The notes under the pieces are model-generated. The model saw only the letters and a list, made by a program, of their open reading frames with translations, did no database searches and had not been told where the DNA came from. From contig OY821746.1 in NCBI GenBank assembly GCA_963682055.1, positions 22,572,481 to 22,636,480 of the forward strand: 64,000 nucleotides of DNA, written 5' to 3'. This DNA is from Primula veris. Taxonomy: Eukaryota; Streptophyta; Magnoliopsida; Ericales; Primulaceae. Positions 35,649 to 48,531 of the stretch are shown in pieces. Both the position numbers and the translations under genes were made by a program. The stretch's first letter is position 1. Each line of letters opens with the position of its first letter.

Positions 35649-36988
35649 TTTGCTGCCTAAAAAATTCAAGTCAGCAAAAATGCATCCGTTTGGATGGAGA
35701 CGTTGCCTAATGGTATTTTTTAATCTTAAAAAAAAAAAGAAGAACTGTCACTATACTCAATTTGGCACACTAATTGATTTCATTAGTTGGTCATGAATTG
35801 GCCAATTTGCCCCGGAGGACCGTTGAGCCGTAATTTAAATCATGTTAGGCCAGTCAAACCCCAAATCCCACATAGTAAAATAATATAACTATGAAAAAAT
35901 AATTTTCTACTAGGCACGACATTAGAGCAAAAACCACTACTGTACTTGTAGGCTTGTTCGATCTATGAATAAAGTAACACCTTATTGAAAGAATAAACCA
36001 TAATACCTTTGATAAACTATTAAGACACTTCCTAAAGGAAAGCTTCAATGAAATTCGATTTTTGATTTTCTTTATTTAGAAATTGTTGCTTCTATAAGGC
36101 ACGGATAGCTGATAATCAACTCGATTTTGTATGGTTGCATTGCATTACATACATATCCTACTTCCGAGTTGGGACAATATGGAAACGTGTCCATGCACCA
36201 CCACGAAGAGCACAATTAAAACAAGTAACGCGTATGCTAAATTAACGGCAATAGCTAAAATTTCAAATTGATTTCACAAGCATGATGCATATATATTCTT
36301 TTCATTAAATTACACAATTAATAATGTCCTCCCAAAAGGAGTGTACATGATATGATCAATTTTATTGCCAAGTTTCTACCCAAACAGTGCATACTGGTAA
36401 CTGTATAAAATGCAAGCAAATAAGTTAGTTTTAGTAAAGCAAAGAAAAAAGCTTCTAGTTAAACTATTAGTTTTCAAGCAAAATTAGTTTTCAAGCTGGC
36501 AAACAAATTAGGGTTCGTTTTTGCCACTATTTTTAAAAAAAAAAACTCGATTCAAAACTCAGTAAAAGCTCGATTCAAATCTTAAAAAAAGTCTTAAAAA
36601 AACTCGTTTTTCTGCTTTTTGGGCTGCTAAAAGCTTACGCATTTTGCGCTTTGAGCATAGCTCTTATAAAAAAAAACGCTTTAGCTAAATTTTCGTTTTT
36701 TTAAAACATAGCTTTAAAAGTTTTAGCCATGTGGCTCCCAATAAAACTACCATTCTTTGGAAACAGAAATGAAACAAGTCTTAGACTTGGGGGCTTTCCC
36801 ATGTTTGGCCAACTTGAATAAATAAACACTATTATATACTATTCTTATTATATTTTAGTTACAAAATTGACATAAATATCTCCAATTTCAATTCCATTTC
36901 CAAAAATCATCTCTTTAATCAAACCCAACCCATTAAATGCAACTTTCTCTTTAATTTCTTTATGCTTCTTTTGCTTTCTCTTCACTGT
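33717..36988. other. Intergenic spacer with a direct duplication
   Basis: No gene seen. A 75-bp block (CCGTTTGGACGGAGGTGTTG at about 35349 and CCGTTTGGATGGAGACGTTG at about 35687, each continuing into AATGGTATTTTTTAATCTTA) is repeated about 340 bp apart around an AT-rich insert that includes an (AT)n tract at about 35617-35645 and inverted CTGCC...TTCAAG words. The tract at 36500-36760 (actcgattcaaa, cttttaaaa repeats) is also repetitive. Confidence 0.5.
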
Positions 36989-37315
36989 TTCTCTCTCTCT
37001 CTCTCTCTCCCATTCTCCATTACCAACCACTTTTTTCTCTTTCTATATATATATATATATATATAGATAATTATATAAATTTATAATTCTCTCTTGGCTT
37101 TTGCCCTTTTCAGATTCATAATGTCTGCTCCTATTTCAGTATTATTCTTCTGATTTTATTTATTTATTTCTTTCTTTTTTAATCCCTTTTGCTACTTCAC
37201 AACTGTTGATTTATATTTTCATCCATATTTTTGGTAATTTTGAACTTAATATTGGCTTCATATCTATGCTTATCCACTCTCAATTATATCCAAAAGAGCC
37301 TTTTACTCAAAAGAG
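36989..37315 (+). promoter_or_regulatory. Core promoter and 5' leader exon candidate of the receptor-like kinase
   Basis: A (CT)n tract (about 36989-37009), then an AT/TATA run (37044-37075), lead into CT-rich sequence and a donor-like AAGAG then GTAAAT at 37315/37316. With an acceptor at about 37990 (TAACCAG) this suggests a leader exon and a leader intron before the ATG at 38021. Transcript evidence is absent. Confidence 0.4.
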
Positions 37316-37380
37316 GTAAATAAATGCTCCCTTTTACATAATTAGATTTGTGATCTGTACATTTTTTTTAGGTATTATTT

Positions 37381-37850
37381 ACCTTGTGTTTGCTAAATGT
37401 AGTGTATTTTTATTTTTATTTTTTATGTTTTGTTGTAGTGATAACTAACAAGTACCTAGTATGTAAGGAACATAAAGTAGTTTTAAAAATATGGTTTTAA
37501 GTACAAATAGTTTGTCTTAATTGTGTAATTGCATATGGTAAATTAGTTTCTCATTTTCAGTTTAGTAGTTTCCGATATAGGTCCGATCAATGATTATACT
37601 GGCTCAATTTTGAGGTGCTTACCTTGTGTTTACTAAATGTACTACTATAGTTACTGATTTATTTTTTATAATTATGTTTGGTTGTAGTAGTAAGTACCAA
37701 GTATATACGAACCTAGTTCTAAAAATTGGTTTTAAGTACAAATAAGTCAATTTGACTAAATTGTGTCATTGCATATGGTAAATTAAGTTCTCGTTTTCAG
37801 TAGTTTCCGATAAATTAGGCCCAGTAAATGATTATATAGGCTCAGTTTGT
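37381..37850 (+). repeat. Two-copy 240-bp tandem repeat in the leader intron
   Basis: ACCTTGTGTTTGCTAAATGT at 37381 and ACCTTGTGTTTACTAAATGT at 37621 begin two diverged copies that both continue through TTGGTTTTAAGTACAAATA-like and GCATATGGTAAATTA sequence to GATTATA..GGCTCA. Confidence 0.85.
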
Positions 37851-38020
37851 TAGACTGATAATTAAATGTGTGCTTTGATCGGGAAAAGAATTATATGTGA
37901 ACAACTCCGACCCTAAATGAGAATTTTATATGTAGCTAATTGACTTGTCATTGTGATTTTATGGGATAATTAATGTGTTTCCGTAACCAGGTGGCGACGG
38001 TTTAATCTTGTTGTACAGCA

Positions 38021-41000
38021 ATGGGGTCTGATAGTTTGAACATGGAGATGAATAAGAAAACATCGATATTCGGATTAAAGTTGTGGGTTTTAATTGGTGT
38101 GTGTGTTGGCATATTCATAATTTTGATCCTTTGCGTCTTATCATTTTGGGTCACACGTCGAAGAAAATCGAAGAAGGTCAATAAAAACTCCCTTACCCAA
38201 ATACCAAATGTCTCCAAAGACATCACGGTCGATAGAGTAGGGGATCAAAATGTCCATAATCCCCCGGAAAGTTTGTTCTTGACTTTTCATGATAAACCGA
38301 GCGACAAGAATTCAGAGAAGAATTTGGTTCACTTGGGTAGGAGCAAATCGAGTGATGCTGATAATATAAGCCAGACTAGCTCTATATATCATCATGAGAG
38401 GACATTTAGTTCACATTCGGGAGAAGATGGAAGTTCTGGAACAATACGGAAACAGTCTTCGTTGCATTATGGGCTTCCGATGGCATCTCCGTTGGTTGGT
38501 TTGCCTGAGTTTTCGCATCTCGGGTGGGGACACTGGTTTACTCTTAGAGACCTTGAGCAAAGTACTAACAGGTTTTCAAAAGATAATGTGCTTGGAGAAG
38601 GTGGATATGGGATAGTATACAAGGGTACTCTCATCAATGGGACTGAGGTAGCAGTTAAGAAACTTCTCAATAATATGTAAGGATCTTTATTTTTTCAAAT
38701 GTTTAGAATTTTTCCGTTGTCTGCTTTTTCAAATCAGTTTTATGTGCTTCTTGAGTTCTTGTTTTGGTCAGAGAAATTCGTCACACATTCCGGCTATTTT
38801 GGCAAACATTTTCAGTTAAACACTAAACAAAACCTGCTTCACAGATGCTATTCACTGAAGATTTTGTCTGTCATAACTTCATTTTGAAGTATATATTCTG
38901 AAACCAGATGCAGGAATTAGGAATTCATGCCAAAGCTCAACCAGAATATTTTTGTAGTACATCAATTCTATTCCTTAATCCTTTTCCTCTTTTAACATAT
39001 TGTGAAATTGATTTTATAGGGGAAGAAATGTCTGTCATAACTTCATTTTGAAGTATATATTCTGAAACCAGATGCAGGAATTAGGAATTCATGCCAAAGC
39101 TCAACCAGAATATTTTTGTAGTACATAGTTTCTATTCCTTAATCCTTTTCCTCTTTTAACATATTGTGAAATTGATTTTATAGGGGAAGAGTTTGTCTGT
39201 CATAACTTCATTTTGAAGTATATATTCTGAAACCAGATGCAGGAATTAGGAATTCATGCCAAAGCTCAACCAGAATATTTTCGTAGTACATAGTTTCTAT
39301 TCCTTAATCCTTTTCCTCTTTTAACATATTGTGAAATTGATTTTATAGGGGCCAGGCCGAGAAGGAATTTAGAGTTGAGGTGGAGGCTATAGGTCATGTT
39401 CGACATAAAAATCTTGTGCGTCTTCTTGGTTACTGCGTAGAAGGAGTTCACAGGTAAATTAATATATTGCTTTCCCTTGTAGTTTTTAGTACCCAATGAC
39501 ATGATCACTTTGATGCATCGCTTGGGTTAAATGAAATGGAATTAAAGAATTGAACAAAAGAAGTGGCGCGTAGGAGGGAGTCAAATAAGTCGGCGATGAA
39601 AATACCGATCACCATACTATTTATAGAAGGGCAGTAAAAAAATTGATTGACATTGACTGGCCATATACTGGAGCTAGTAATTGCAATTTCAAAATTGATA
39701 CTTACAATAAAAACTATTTTTTGCTTAACTATTGGTTTTGACATTCTATAGGATTCTGGTATATGAATATGTAAACAATGGCAACTTAGAACAGTGGCTT
39801 CATGGGGCTATGCGCCAACATGGCATCCTTAACTGGGAGGCCAGGATGAAAGTTCTGCTGGGAACCGCTAAAGCGTAAGTACTTCATGGTTCATAGAATA
39901 ATACTATGATTAATTGTATTTTTCTTTATACGGTACCAATTTACCAATTTTTTTCTGAAATGAATTCCAGGCTTGCCTACTTACACGAAGCAATAGAACC
40001 AAAAGTTGTACACCGTGACATAAAATCTAGCAACATTCTTATTGACCACGAGTTCAATGGAAAACTATCGGATTTTGGACTGGCCAAGCTCTTGGATTCG
40101 GGAGAAAGCCATATAACAACTAGAGTTATGGGAACTTTCGGGTAAATAATGCATATGTAGATTATGACAATGTCCATTATACTTGGCTCTACAAGGCTAA
40201 ACACTAAATAATTTTTTTCCAATATGTACTGCAGTTATGTAGCACCGGAATATGCTAACACTGGCTTATTAAATGAAAAGAGTGATGTATATAGCTTTGG
40301 TGTTCTCCTGCTTGAATCGGTAACAGGAAGGGATCCCGTAGATTATTGTCGACCTGCTAATGAGGTTCTAAATATTTCTGAAGTATTTTTACCACCATTA
40401 AAAAATGGTAACTAGGCAAGTACCTTCTATTGTTAAGTGCTTATTTGATGTGTATCCTAATTGCAGGTTAATCTTGTCGAGTGGCTAAAAATGATGGTAG
40501 GCAATAGAAGAGCAGAGGAAGTTGTGGACCCACACCTTGAAGTTAAACCTTCGACACGTGCCATAAAACGAGCACTTTTGGTTGCGTTGAGATGTGTTGA
40601 TCCCGAATCCGAGAAAAGGCCCAAAATGAGCCAAGTTGTCCGTATGCTTGAAAATGACGAATTTCCTTATCGTGAGGTGCTTTCTTAGTTCAAACTTTTT
40701 TTATTTTGGCCACCCTTTCCCCAACAGTACCACACGCACATAAACAGATGAAAATGAAAAGCAAAACAGAAATAGGAAAAACAAAAGTTTTTTTTCTCTT
40801 TTTTCTGTCTACTTTAACAACTACTACCTTTATCGAAGTTGGTTGCAATAAATTATTGAGAGCATTCATACCTCTCTCACCAATTTTTAATTTCTTCATA
40901 ATTTAAGGAGGTGAACTTCAAAACCTTACAACGTCAACCTCTAAATCAACTCTCCATATTTAGACCAGAACATCATGTCCCTTCACAAATAGGGTTCCCT

Positions 41001-41949
41001 TGGAAACTAAAATACAATTAATTTGAACCTACATTTACCTGTTTTGCTTCTTACTCCAAAAGGGAAATCTTTGAAAGATGATAAAAAAGTAATCAAGTAT
41101 TAATAGAGAGAATGCTTTAGAGAGCCTGAAAAATCATGTAAACTGGAAATTATTTTCTAAATGGTAAAAGGTAAGATCTTGACTCCCCATTCGGCCGAAT
41201 TATGCTGAGATTAACACTGATGCTCTACGAAGTTAACTTTTATTCTTCTTTGATTTTCTCATTCAGTTAGTGGCATCATTTACGGTGCTTGGACAGTTTA
41301 TGAACATACTTTTGCTATTTCTAAGTATAGCTCTGGTCCATGACTTAGAACTTGAACAAATGCCATTAATTAAACATGGAGTGAAATGTTGAATTACTCT
41401 TTCTTTGACATTTTTCAAAATGCTTAATAGCAGAACCAGTAATAGACCAGACTTGAGTTCAAAGAAAAGGGAAAGATAGAGAAGAAAACTTTGATGTATA
41501 ATTTGACTACCACTTGGCATTAAACTCTTGCCACCAGAACACGAGTTAAAACTTTTTATTAATCTCATTTTCCGTTCTCACTTAACTAATGGCGTCAGTC
41601 TCGATTTACTGCTTTTTCCTTGCTAAATTTGTACAAATACTTTGTTATACTTTCTGGTCTTTGACAGTATAACTTCAATATATCGTGGCTACTGTAACAT
41701 AGTGTAATGTTGAGTGGTTCTCTATTTTAAGATTTTGTGCCTAAATCCTAAAGAGGAGACTCATATAAGACTATGACTCGAGTTTAATTAAATTAAAATT
41801 TCCTTTAGCAGGATCGGAGGAACAGAAAAAGCCGCACGGCTAGTATGGAGATGGAACAATCTATGAAGGAAAGTTGCGGGTCAGTGGATATAGAGAGTAA
41901 AATTGAACAATCTGAAATCAGCTCATCTGATGTGTCCCGGTTCAACTAA
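38021..41949 (+). CDS. Receptor-like serine/threonine kinase (At2g42960/At5g18500 type), 510 aa, 7 exons
   Basis: Single-pass membrane kinase without a sizeable ectodomain. Exons 38021-38676, 39349-39453, 39752-39874, 39971-40141, 40235-40364, 40467-40676, 41812-41949 join with consistent phase. Transmembrane helix about residues 20-44, followed by RRRK. The juxtamembrane part contains [11 protein letters not shown], then [20 protein letters not shown], characteristic of the family. Kinase: GEGGYG 192-197, Lys213 (VAVKK), HRD 309-311, DFG 329-331, then GTFGYVAPEY; all key residues are present, so it should be active. Exon 6 ends ...DEFPYRE; the last exon adds 45 residues starting [16 protein letters not shown], as expected for the family. 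If exon 6 were not spliced, translation would stop four codons later, after VLS. Confidence 0.93.
38865..39350 (+). repeat. Triplicated 164/165-bp unit including the 3' splice site of intron 1
   Basis: TGTCTGTCATAACTTCATTT begins at 38865, 39029 and 39194, and each copy ends in GTGAAATTGATTTTATAGGG. Only the third AG (39347-39348) precedes exon 2. The other two potential acceptors are at 39018-39019 and 39182-39183. Confidence 0.92.
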
Positions 41950-43309
41950 CCAGTTTTTTTCCTGACCCAGGTGATTGATCTTAATTGCTTAATCACCCTT
42001 CAGGTGAAATATAAATCTGCAAAAACATTGCGTAAGATACGTTTTGTCAAGAAACTTGAAGGTAATCGATAGCAAAAAAAGAGGCGGTTCTTTGTAACTA
42101 TGGTTTTTGAGAGGATCCAGGGTAGCTGTCTTGTGTAAATGATTATTTGTTGTTATTTTGTTTCTCTATCCAGGGTACTAGAAACATCCATTCTGCTTGT
42201 GTTTTCTCCAATTCCCCTCCACTTTTTCTCATGTTTCCTACTTTTTTATTCTTTATCCTTTGGGCATTTCTTAAAATGTCTCATTTGAATCAATTATTTT
42301 CAACTTTGATGATATATAATCAGTCTACTAGTTTTGGGGAAAATTCCACTGTTTTATTAAAGTGATATCTCAAGATTAGAATTAAGGCACCTCAACCAAA
42401 CTAAATATCGAACAATTTTTAAATCAAGTGGATAAGAATGACAGAGCAATTACAGAATCAACTGACTAAGAGGGGAATATTGAGCCACATGGTATGGGGC
42501 CGATATTCTAGCTGTTACACTGCCTTGTGATCTTACTCTTTTCCACAAAGACTAAATAATAGGAATGACAAATATACTTTTATTCTGAATATCAATTGTA
42601 TTGTTTTTACTTGTCAAAAAAAATAAAATTGTATTGTTTTATGGATTACTCTAAGATTGCAGGTGTCCCCAATTTTTCAGTTTTAGTATATGACTAGTGA
42701 CCAATCACTTTGAAACAAATTTTTATTTTTCTAGACGAATCATTTTGACATAATTAGTCACTTAAAAGTAAGAAAATTCAACTTTGATTGAGTTGTTTTC
42801 TTTTTTGAAAGTTTTTGATAGTTGTTAGGATGATACATACATATATATATATATTTTTTTTTTATCCCTCCTCCAAAGGAGGTAAAATCTACGAAACTTC
42901 ACAGGCGACAAGTTTCGAATTCTGACGGTAAGCGTGGTGTACTCGGGTATCAACATATTGGTTAGTGCCTAGTGTGATGTTTCTATTTTAAATTATTCTT
43001 TTACTTGTGTTAATTTTTAATTTTAATAAAACGGAGTAGAATAAAATTATTATATATGAGTTTTAAATAATCGGACAACAAATTGTGTCTCTAGTTATTT
43101 TTGAATAGCAAATCCTAACATTCTAAAGACATATTCAGCCGATCTGTGGTCAACATATTTATATTCATAACTTACTACACTCTCATAAGAAGCTCAACAG
43201 ACTCACTAATTAAAAACTCAAATGTATCAAACGCAAAATGTATCAAAGTATGTTGATTGTCTTGACAAGTTTTCTCATGTTTCTCTACATTCGATGTAGT
43301 AGTAGCTGC
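41950..43309. other. 3' untranslated region of the kinase gene and spacer
   Basis: Probable 3' UTR directly after the TAA at 41947-41949, then AT-rich spacer. No other gene seen. Confidence 0.45.
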
Positions 43310-43873
43310 GTGACACACAGTAAATTCTATAATACCAAACCCTACTAAGGACGAAACGCCGGTAAGATCAATACACGAATGTTACCCGGCGTTTGAGTTG
43401 TAAACAAGAACGTCTGCTGGCCTAAGAGTATATCTCCCATCAGATGGATCCGTAAAAAAGTTCACAGGTGTCTCATTTATATCTGAAATTCCTGCTCTCC
43501 AAATGATGTAATACAATACATTCATAACCAAGTTGTGACGGTATTTGAACTTCGAAAAGTTATTACAATGGACTGCATGATCATGAAATGAGTGGTACGA
43601 AATATGTGACAAGCAGAACATATTTTCCATTTCAGGAATTTGTGACAAGCGGGATATATTTTCCATTTGAGGTATTGATAATAAGTCTGATATTATGTGA
43701 GTGACACGTGTTAAGATACGATATTTATTGGGTAAAAGAGTAATAATAAGAATGATAAAGGGGATAGACATCCACAACCACTCACACGAGAAGCTTGACA
43801 ACAATTGCTTTGGAAAGAGGGGATACCTCGTGACCAACTTGGTTAAGGTTCCATGAGAGCCTTCTAGAAACAT
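43310..43873 (-). pseudogene. Degenerate retroelement-type ORF ('LRPADVLVY' family)
   Basis: An open frame of 163 codons from 43873 contains YHSFHDHAVHCNN, KYRHNLVMNVLYYIIWRAGI and YTLRPADVLVYNSNAG, then a TAA at 43382-43384. The same frame continues past the stop with CIDLTGVSSL. The order 'GDHA..C....KHRHN....DTL....R.GI....LRPAD.LLY.WDGG...CVDLTG' is a recurrent plant repeat-encoded sequence seen downstream of reverse-transcriptase-like ORFs. The WDGG part is replaced here by NSNAG plus a stop, so this is a relic. The N-terminal half is not recognised. Confidence 0.55.
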
Positions 43874-44077
43874 GTATATGCAATATTAAGATATATTTGT
43901 TAAAAAAAAAACATAATTTGATTACCTTGGAGTTAATTTATTTCAACATCAAACCATACCTCATGGCTAATAGTGATACATATAATTTAATTAAGAATAT
44001 TGGAGAAATTGACTCAATAGTAGGACTTTTAATAAAACTAATATCTCAGAAGGTAAAAATCGAGCCTTTTTCTTTAA

Positions 44078-44660
44078 CTAGCAAGAAAGCCCCCGCAACG
44101 CTTGGGGCCGTATGTTTTTTTTATTTAATTTAATGGATAATTGTATCATGATTTTAAATAAGTGAAATTATGAATGTAAATATGAAAAAAATACGCACAC
44201 CACCTCTTTTTATACATGTTTATGGGGCATTATATTTTCACTACTTCAACCTATGAAATATTTTAATAAGGTTTTGTTATTATAGGAAATAAACACAAAT
44301 CTGCAAACGAAATTAATTATAACCTTCTTTATTTGTTAACGAAAGTTGTTTTATAATTTTTATTCTACACTCATGTAATTAAAAATTGTAATGTAAACAT
44401 AATATCTTTAAATAGAGAAAAAATAGTTATCCTTGACTAAGTTTTAGTCATTAACCAAAATTAGTTGTAACCTTTTTTATTTGTTAACGAAAGTTATTTT
44501 ATAATTTGTATTCTATAGCCATGTAACTAAAAAATGTAATGTAAAACATAATATTTTCAGATAGAGAAAAATAGTTATCTTGATTCTTGACTAAGTTTTA
44601 GTTATCATGCGTTTCATTTATAATTTTAGCTATTAAATAAGAAACCTAATTAGATGAACT
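44078..44660 (-). mobile_element. Helitron-type 3' end and adjoining 145-bp tandem duplication
   Basis: On the minus strand a GC hairpin (GCCCC/GGGGC arms, 44089-44108) is followed by 7 bases and CTAG at 44078-44081, then host T. To the right, about 145-bp direct repeats (TTATTTGTTAACGAAAGTTG at about 44329 and TTATTTGTTAACGAAAGTTA at about 44478) fill 44320-44640. The 5' end was not found, so the right limit is provisional. Confidence 0.45.
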
Positions 44661-45248
44661 AAATTACAGCGTTTTAAAAAAAAACTAAGACAAATTTCAC
44701 TATATTTTCATAACAGCGGGCGTAGCTATTAACATTGGGAATTTAAAATCTAATAGAAAATAGATGTTTTTCTTTTGTTTAGTCAATCAATTGAACGGCA
44801 CAAATTCTCGTTTTCAAAAATAAATATTCAATTGTTATTTTTTTTAATTTTTGATTAATAATTAAATTTAGGATATTATCCACTAGGGTTCTATATTTTT
44901 ATTTGAGTTTTTATTGTTTTGTAAAAAAAAAATTTAACTTATTAAATTCTAATTTGTCTAATATATAATAAAAATTTAAAAATTAAATTAGTTATTAAAA
45001 AAGTATCATCTAACCGTCCATTTTTTAATCTAATAGTTGTAAATGTCACTTGACATTGTTCACTTTAACTCAATGATTACACAAAATGGAAAAATAGCAG
45101 TATGGTTTATTAATTTAATTAATAATCACTCTGAATTGTAAGGACATAAACACTGGTTTAAATTGCTTCACTTTAAATATTATACATCAATTTCAAGTTT
45201 TCATGAAATTATGAGGGGGCATGTCAGATATTTACATATAAATAAGTA

Positions 45249-46040
45249 GAGTTGTAAATGAGATAAGCCATTCGTGGAATCGTTCGTATTCGGTTCGGAT
45301 AAATTTCGATTCATGTTCATTCATTTATAAACAAACATGATAATAAACAAGAATATAATGTTCGTCTATTAATTGAACTGAACATGAACAACACTCTGTT
45401 TATTTCATCTAAGTTCGTGTTCGTCTAACTATATATAAAGTTTGATAAAATAAAAAAACTAAATATATTAATGATGTAGCAAAAACTAGGTAGTATCATT
45501 ACAAATTAGTAATTTATTTATATTACAATAATATTAATGATATGTTTGTATTATTTCAAAAATATTAAAGTAATTTATATCATCATACTATAAATACAGT
45601 CACCGATTTTATTGTTAAGTTCTCGACTCATTAAAATAATTAATTATACATATGTAAAAAAAATTATACATTAATAGAATATATAAACTTAAAACTAAAA
45701 AAAAATTATGTTATAGTGTCAAATAAATGAAATAACTGAGGCTTTATTTATTTGTAGACAATTTTATCATAATAAACAATATAATAATAAATGATAAAAT
45801 TATAATATATTTTAAAAAGAAAGAAAAAATAATATTTTTTTAGTTATTAAATGTTTTGAATGAATGAAAAGAGACGTTCACGAACAACTCGTGTTCGGCT
45901 CGTCAAACGTTCGGTTCATGTTCGACAAACGTTCGTTCGTATTTAAATGAACATGAACTAAATATGAACAAGTGTTTCAGTTGATGAACATGAACAGAGT
46001 CATGCTCGACTCTTTTCGCTTCATTTACAGCCGCCTTAGA
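45249..46040. mobile_element. Non-autonomous hAT-like element with 8-bp target duplication
   Basis: Left end GAGTTGTAAATGAG; the reverse complement of the right end contains GGCTGTAAATGAAG. Subterminal 'gttcg' and 'cgttcgt' words are abundant on both sides (45270-45430 and 45880-45980). AATAAGTA flanks it at 45241-45248 and 46041-46048, as expected for an 8-bp hAT duplication. The interior is AT-rich and non-coding. The right end has a few extra bases compared with the left. Confidence 0.65.
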
Positions 46041-46450
46041 AATAAGTAACAAGAGTACTCAAACTATGCGGCAATCAGGTAGGCTCATCGAGGGCATGAA
46101 GCATACATGTTGGAGTCTTAAATAATAGAAATATGAAAAAAATGACAATTTAATATATATTTAGAAACTTATTTATAAAAAATCCGGTTGTTTTGAATAT
46201 GATAACTTTTTTTTATAAAAAATACATATTTTGTGAACTTATTTACAAATAGATACATATTCATTAAAAAAAATCCAAAAAAAATATTTAAAAATTAAAA
46301 ACCAAAATTTTAAAAAATACATTTTGTATACAAAAAATATGTGTGATACTACTAATCCTGTTTGATCTTGTCTAATTCTGTCCAATCTTGTATGTCTAAT
46401 CTGTTTAATTTTATCTAATCATGTCTAATTATGTCTAATTATTTTTGATA

Positions 46451-46685
46451 CTCCATTCGTTCTCAATTAATTATCCACTATGAAACTACGTGGAATTTTA
46501 ACCGGCCAATAAATTGTATCAAAATTGTCGGAATGAAAATTTTCAAATGTTAATCATATAGTTCAAACATTAAATTATATGATTTAGTTTTGAAAATTTT
46601 TATTTCGACAATTTTGATACATGTTATATGCCGTTCAAAATTGCACGTAATTTCGTAAAGGATAATTAATTGGGAACGGATGAAG
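46451..46685. mobile_element. Stowaway-type (Tc1/mariner) MITE, 235 bp
   Basis: Left end CTCCATTCGTTCTCAATTAA; the reverse complement of the right end is CTTCATCCGTTCCCAATTAA. TA dinucleotides flank it (46449-46450, 46686-46687). Inverted similarity extends inward through TATCAAAATTGTCG, so almost the whole element folds back. Confidence 0.85.
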
Positions 46686-46687
46686 TA

Positions 46688-47394
46688 CTATGTACACATT
46701 TTTTGATATTTTTTTAATATTTTTTCGATTTTTTTTTTGTATATTTTGTTATTTTTTTATGACATATGTAAGTAATTGTAAATAAATATATGTAGCTAAT
46801 TGTAAAGAAGTATATACGTATGTTTTTTGTATGCAGGTTCATCTTGGTTCAAACATCGGTCTCGTTTTCTCCACTAAGTTTGATAAGGCCTGGGTTTTTT
46901 CCCTTAAAACAAATATTATAATTTTCATATTTGTGTTAGAAATAAAATCAACTTTTGTTGTAATTTATTAGGAGTAATCTCTATATTATTTATTATTATT
47001 ATTTATTTATTGCATAATGTGATTAAAATAATATAAATTTGTGCATTAATAAATTTTTGTAATGATTAAGTGGTGATTATTTTTTCACTTGCTTGAAGGT
47101 TTTAAGCTAAGTTGGAAAAAAAAAAACATTTTTAAACTATCATTTGTGAACTATAACTATGTTACCTTATCGTAAGCCACATATATGTAAACATCGTTAT
47201 ACGTCGGGTACATGTTGCTTAGTAAATTATTTCAACCTTACTCGTCAAACTACTATATATGTGTTTGCCTTACAAATATCAGTAATTAAATCAAACTCAG
47301 AAACTTTTATTGTTTTAGCAATCGGCCTCCATAAATTTGGAGTAACCTATTAATTCCTGTTCATATTTTACTAAGCAAAAGTAATGTTGAAGGT
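46688..47394. other. Spacer between Stowaway MITE and MULE-2, no gene seen
   Basis: AT-rich. The open frame at 47159-47353 has no recognisable features. Confidence 0.4.
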
Positions 47395-47403
47395 ATTTAA
47401 AAA
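47395..47403. repeat. Left 9-bp target duplication of MULE-2
   Basis: ATTTAAAAA directly precedes GAGGTGGGATTAAAAC and recurs at 56538-56546 directly after the other end (...AATCCAACCTC). Confidence 0.85.
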
Positions 47404-47550
47404 GAGGTGGGATTAAAACACTGCATAATTTCTTAATAAACTCTGAGACCGTAGATTAAATCTACGGTCTACAGTCATTGACTGTAAACCGTAGATTTAA
47501 TCTACGGTTTGTATTCATTTGATCCAAACCGTAGATTAAATCTACGGTCT
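47404..47550 (+). repeat. MULE-2 left TIR with three phased palindromes
   Basis: Palindromes with the core CCGTAGATTAAATCTACGG (or TTTAA centre) are centred at 47458, 47498 and 47538, exactly 40 bp apart. The spacer between the first two (TACAGTCATTGACTGTA) is itself a palindrome. Confidence 0.9.
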
Positions 47551-47589
47551 GTGTGTTTTTCAGATTATTTGCTTTAAAAATTAAAATTA

Positions 47590-48345
47590 AAAATCTAATA
47601 ATTAAAATTAAAATACTGAATGCCTTATTAAAATATTTTTTTCAAATTAAATATGATTTTTTTAATAAAAAAACTAAATGTCTTATTTTTAAAATTTTAC
47701 ATAAATAAATTACCAATATTCTAACAAACTCTCAAAATTTACACAAAATTTACCAAAAAAAAAGTTGTTTTGATAAATTTTACAATTTTGGTTTATGTTA
47801 TATTTTTGTCAATTGTATAAGTTTATATTTATTGAATGATTAACTAAATTGTCAATTTTTGAGAAGTTTTTTTGTTTGGTTTTAAACACTTGTATAACGC
47901 AATATGAAACATTAACTAAGTCGTCAATTTGGAGTCAATAATCAGTTTTTTATTTTTAATTTTATGTAAATTACTCTTTTTACATAAATTAAAATTCTAA
48001 TAATTAAAATTAAAATACTGAAATTTTTTTTCAAATTAAACATGATTTTTTTTTTTAATAAAAAAACTAAATGCCTTCTTTTTAAAATTATACATAAAAT
48101 AAATTACCAATATTCTAACAATCTCTCAAAAAAAACACAAAATTTACACAAATTTACACAAAAAAAATTGATTTGATAAATTTTATGTTTTTTGTTCATG
48201 TTATATTTAAGTGTATAAGTTGATATTTATTGAATGATTAACTAAATCGTCAATTTTTGTGAAGTTTTTTTTTTTGTTTTTAACACTTGTATAACGCAAT
48301 ATGAAACATAACTAAGTCGTCAATTTGGTGTCAATCGACAATTTT
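47590..48345. repeat. Two-copy roughly 400-bp duplication in the MULE-2 left spacer
   Basis: CTAATAATTAAAATTAAAAT through GTATAACGCAATATGAAACA and TAAGTCGTCAATTTGG occurs twice, about 400 bp apart, with small indels. Non-coding. Confidence 0.85.
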
Positions 48346-48531
48346 CTTGAATGAAACAATCATAAATTATATAAATTTCATAAAAGAAATTAACCCAATA
48401 TGCAAACATGAACTAAATTACATGAACTAAATTTCATAAAACAAATTTATTAAACATTTGTTTACATCATATAAATTTACAACAACTTGAAAAAAATAGT
48501 ATTTTACATAAAATTAAAAATAAAAAACTGA

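Noticed and set aside
40677..40688. VLS-stop as the kinase C-terminus
   Set aside because: A good donor precedes it, and the exon at 41812-41949 supplies the expected family tail in frame.
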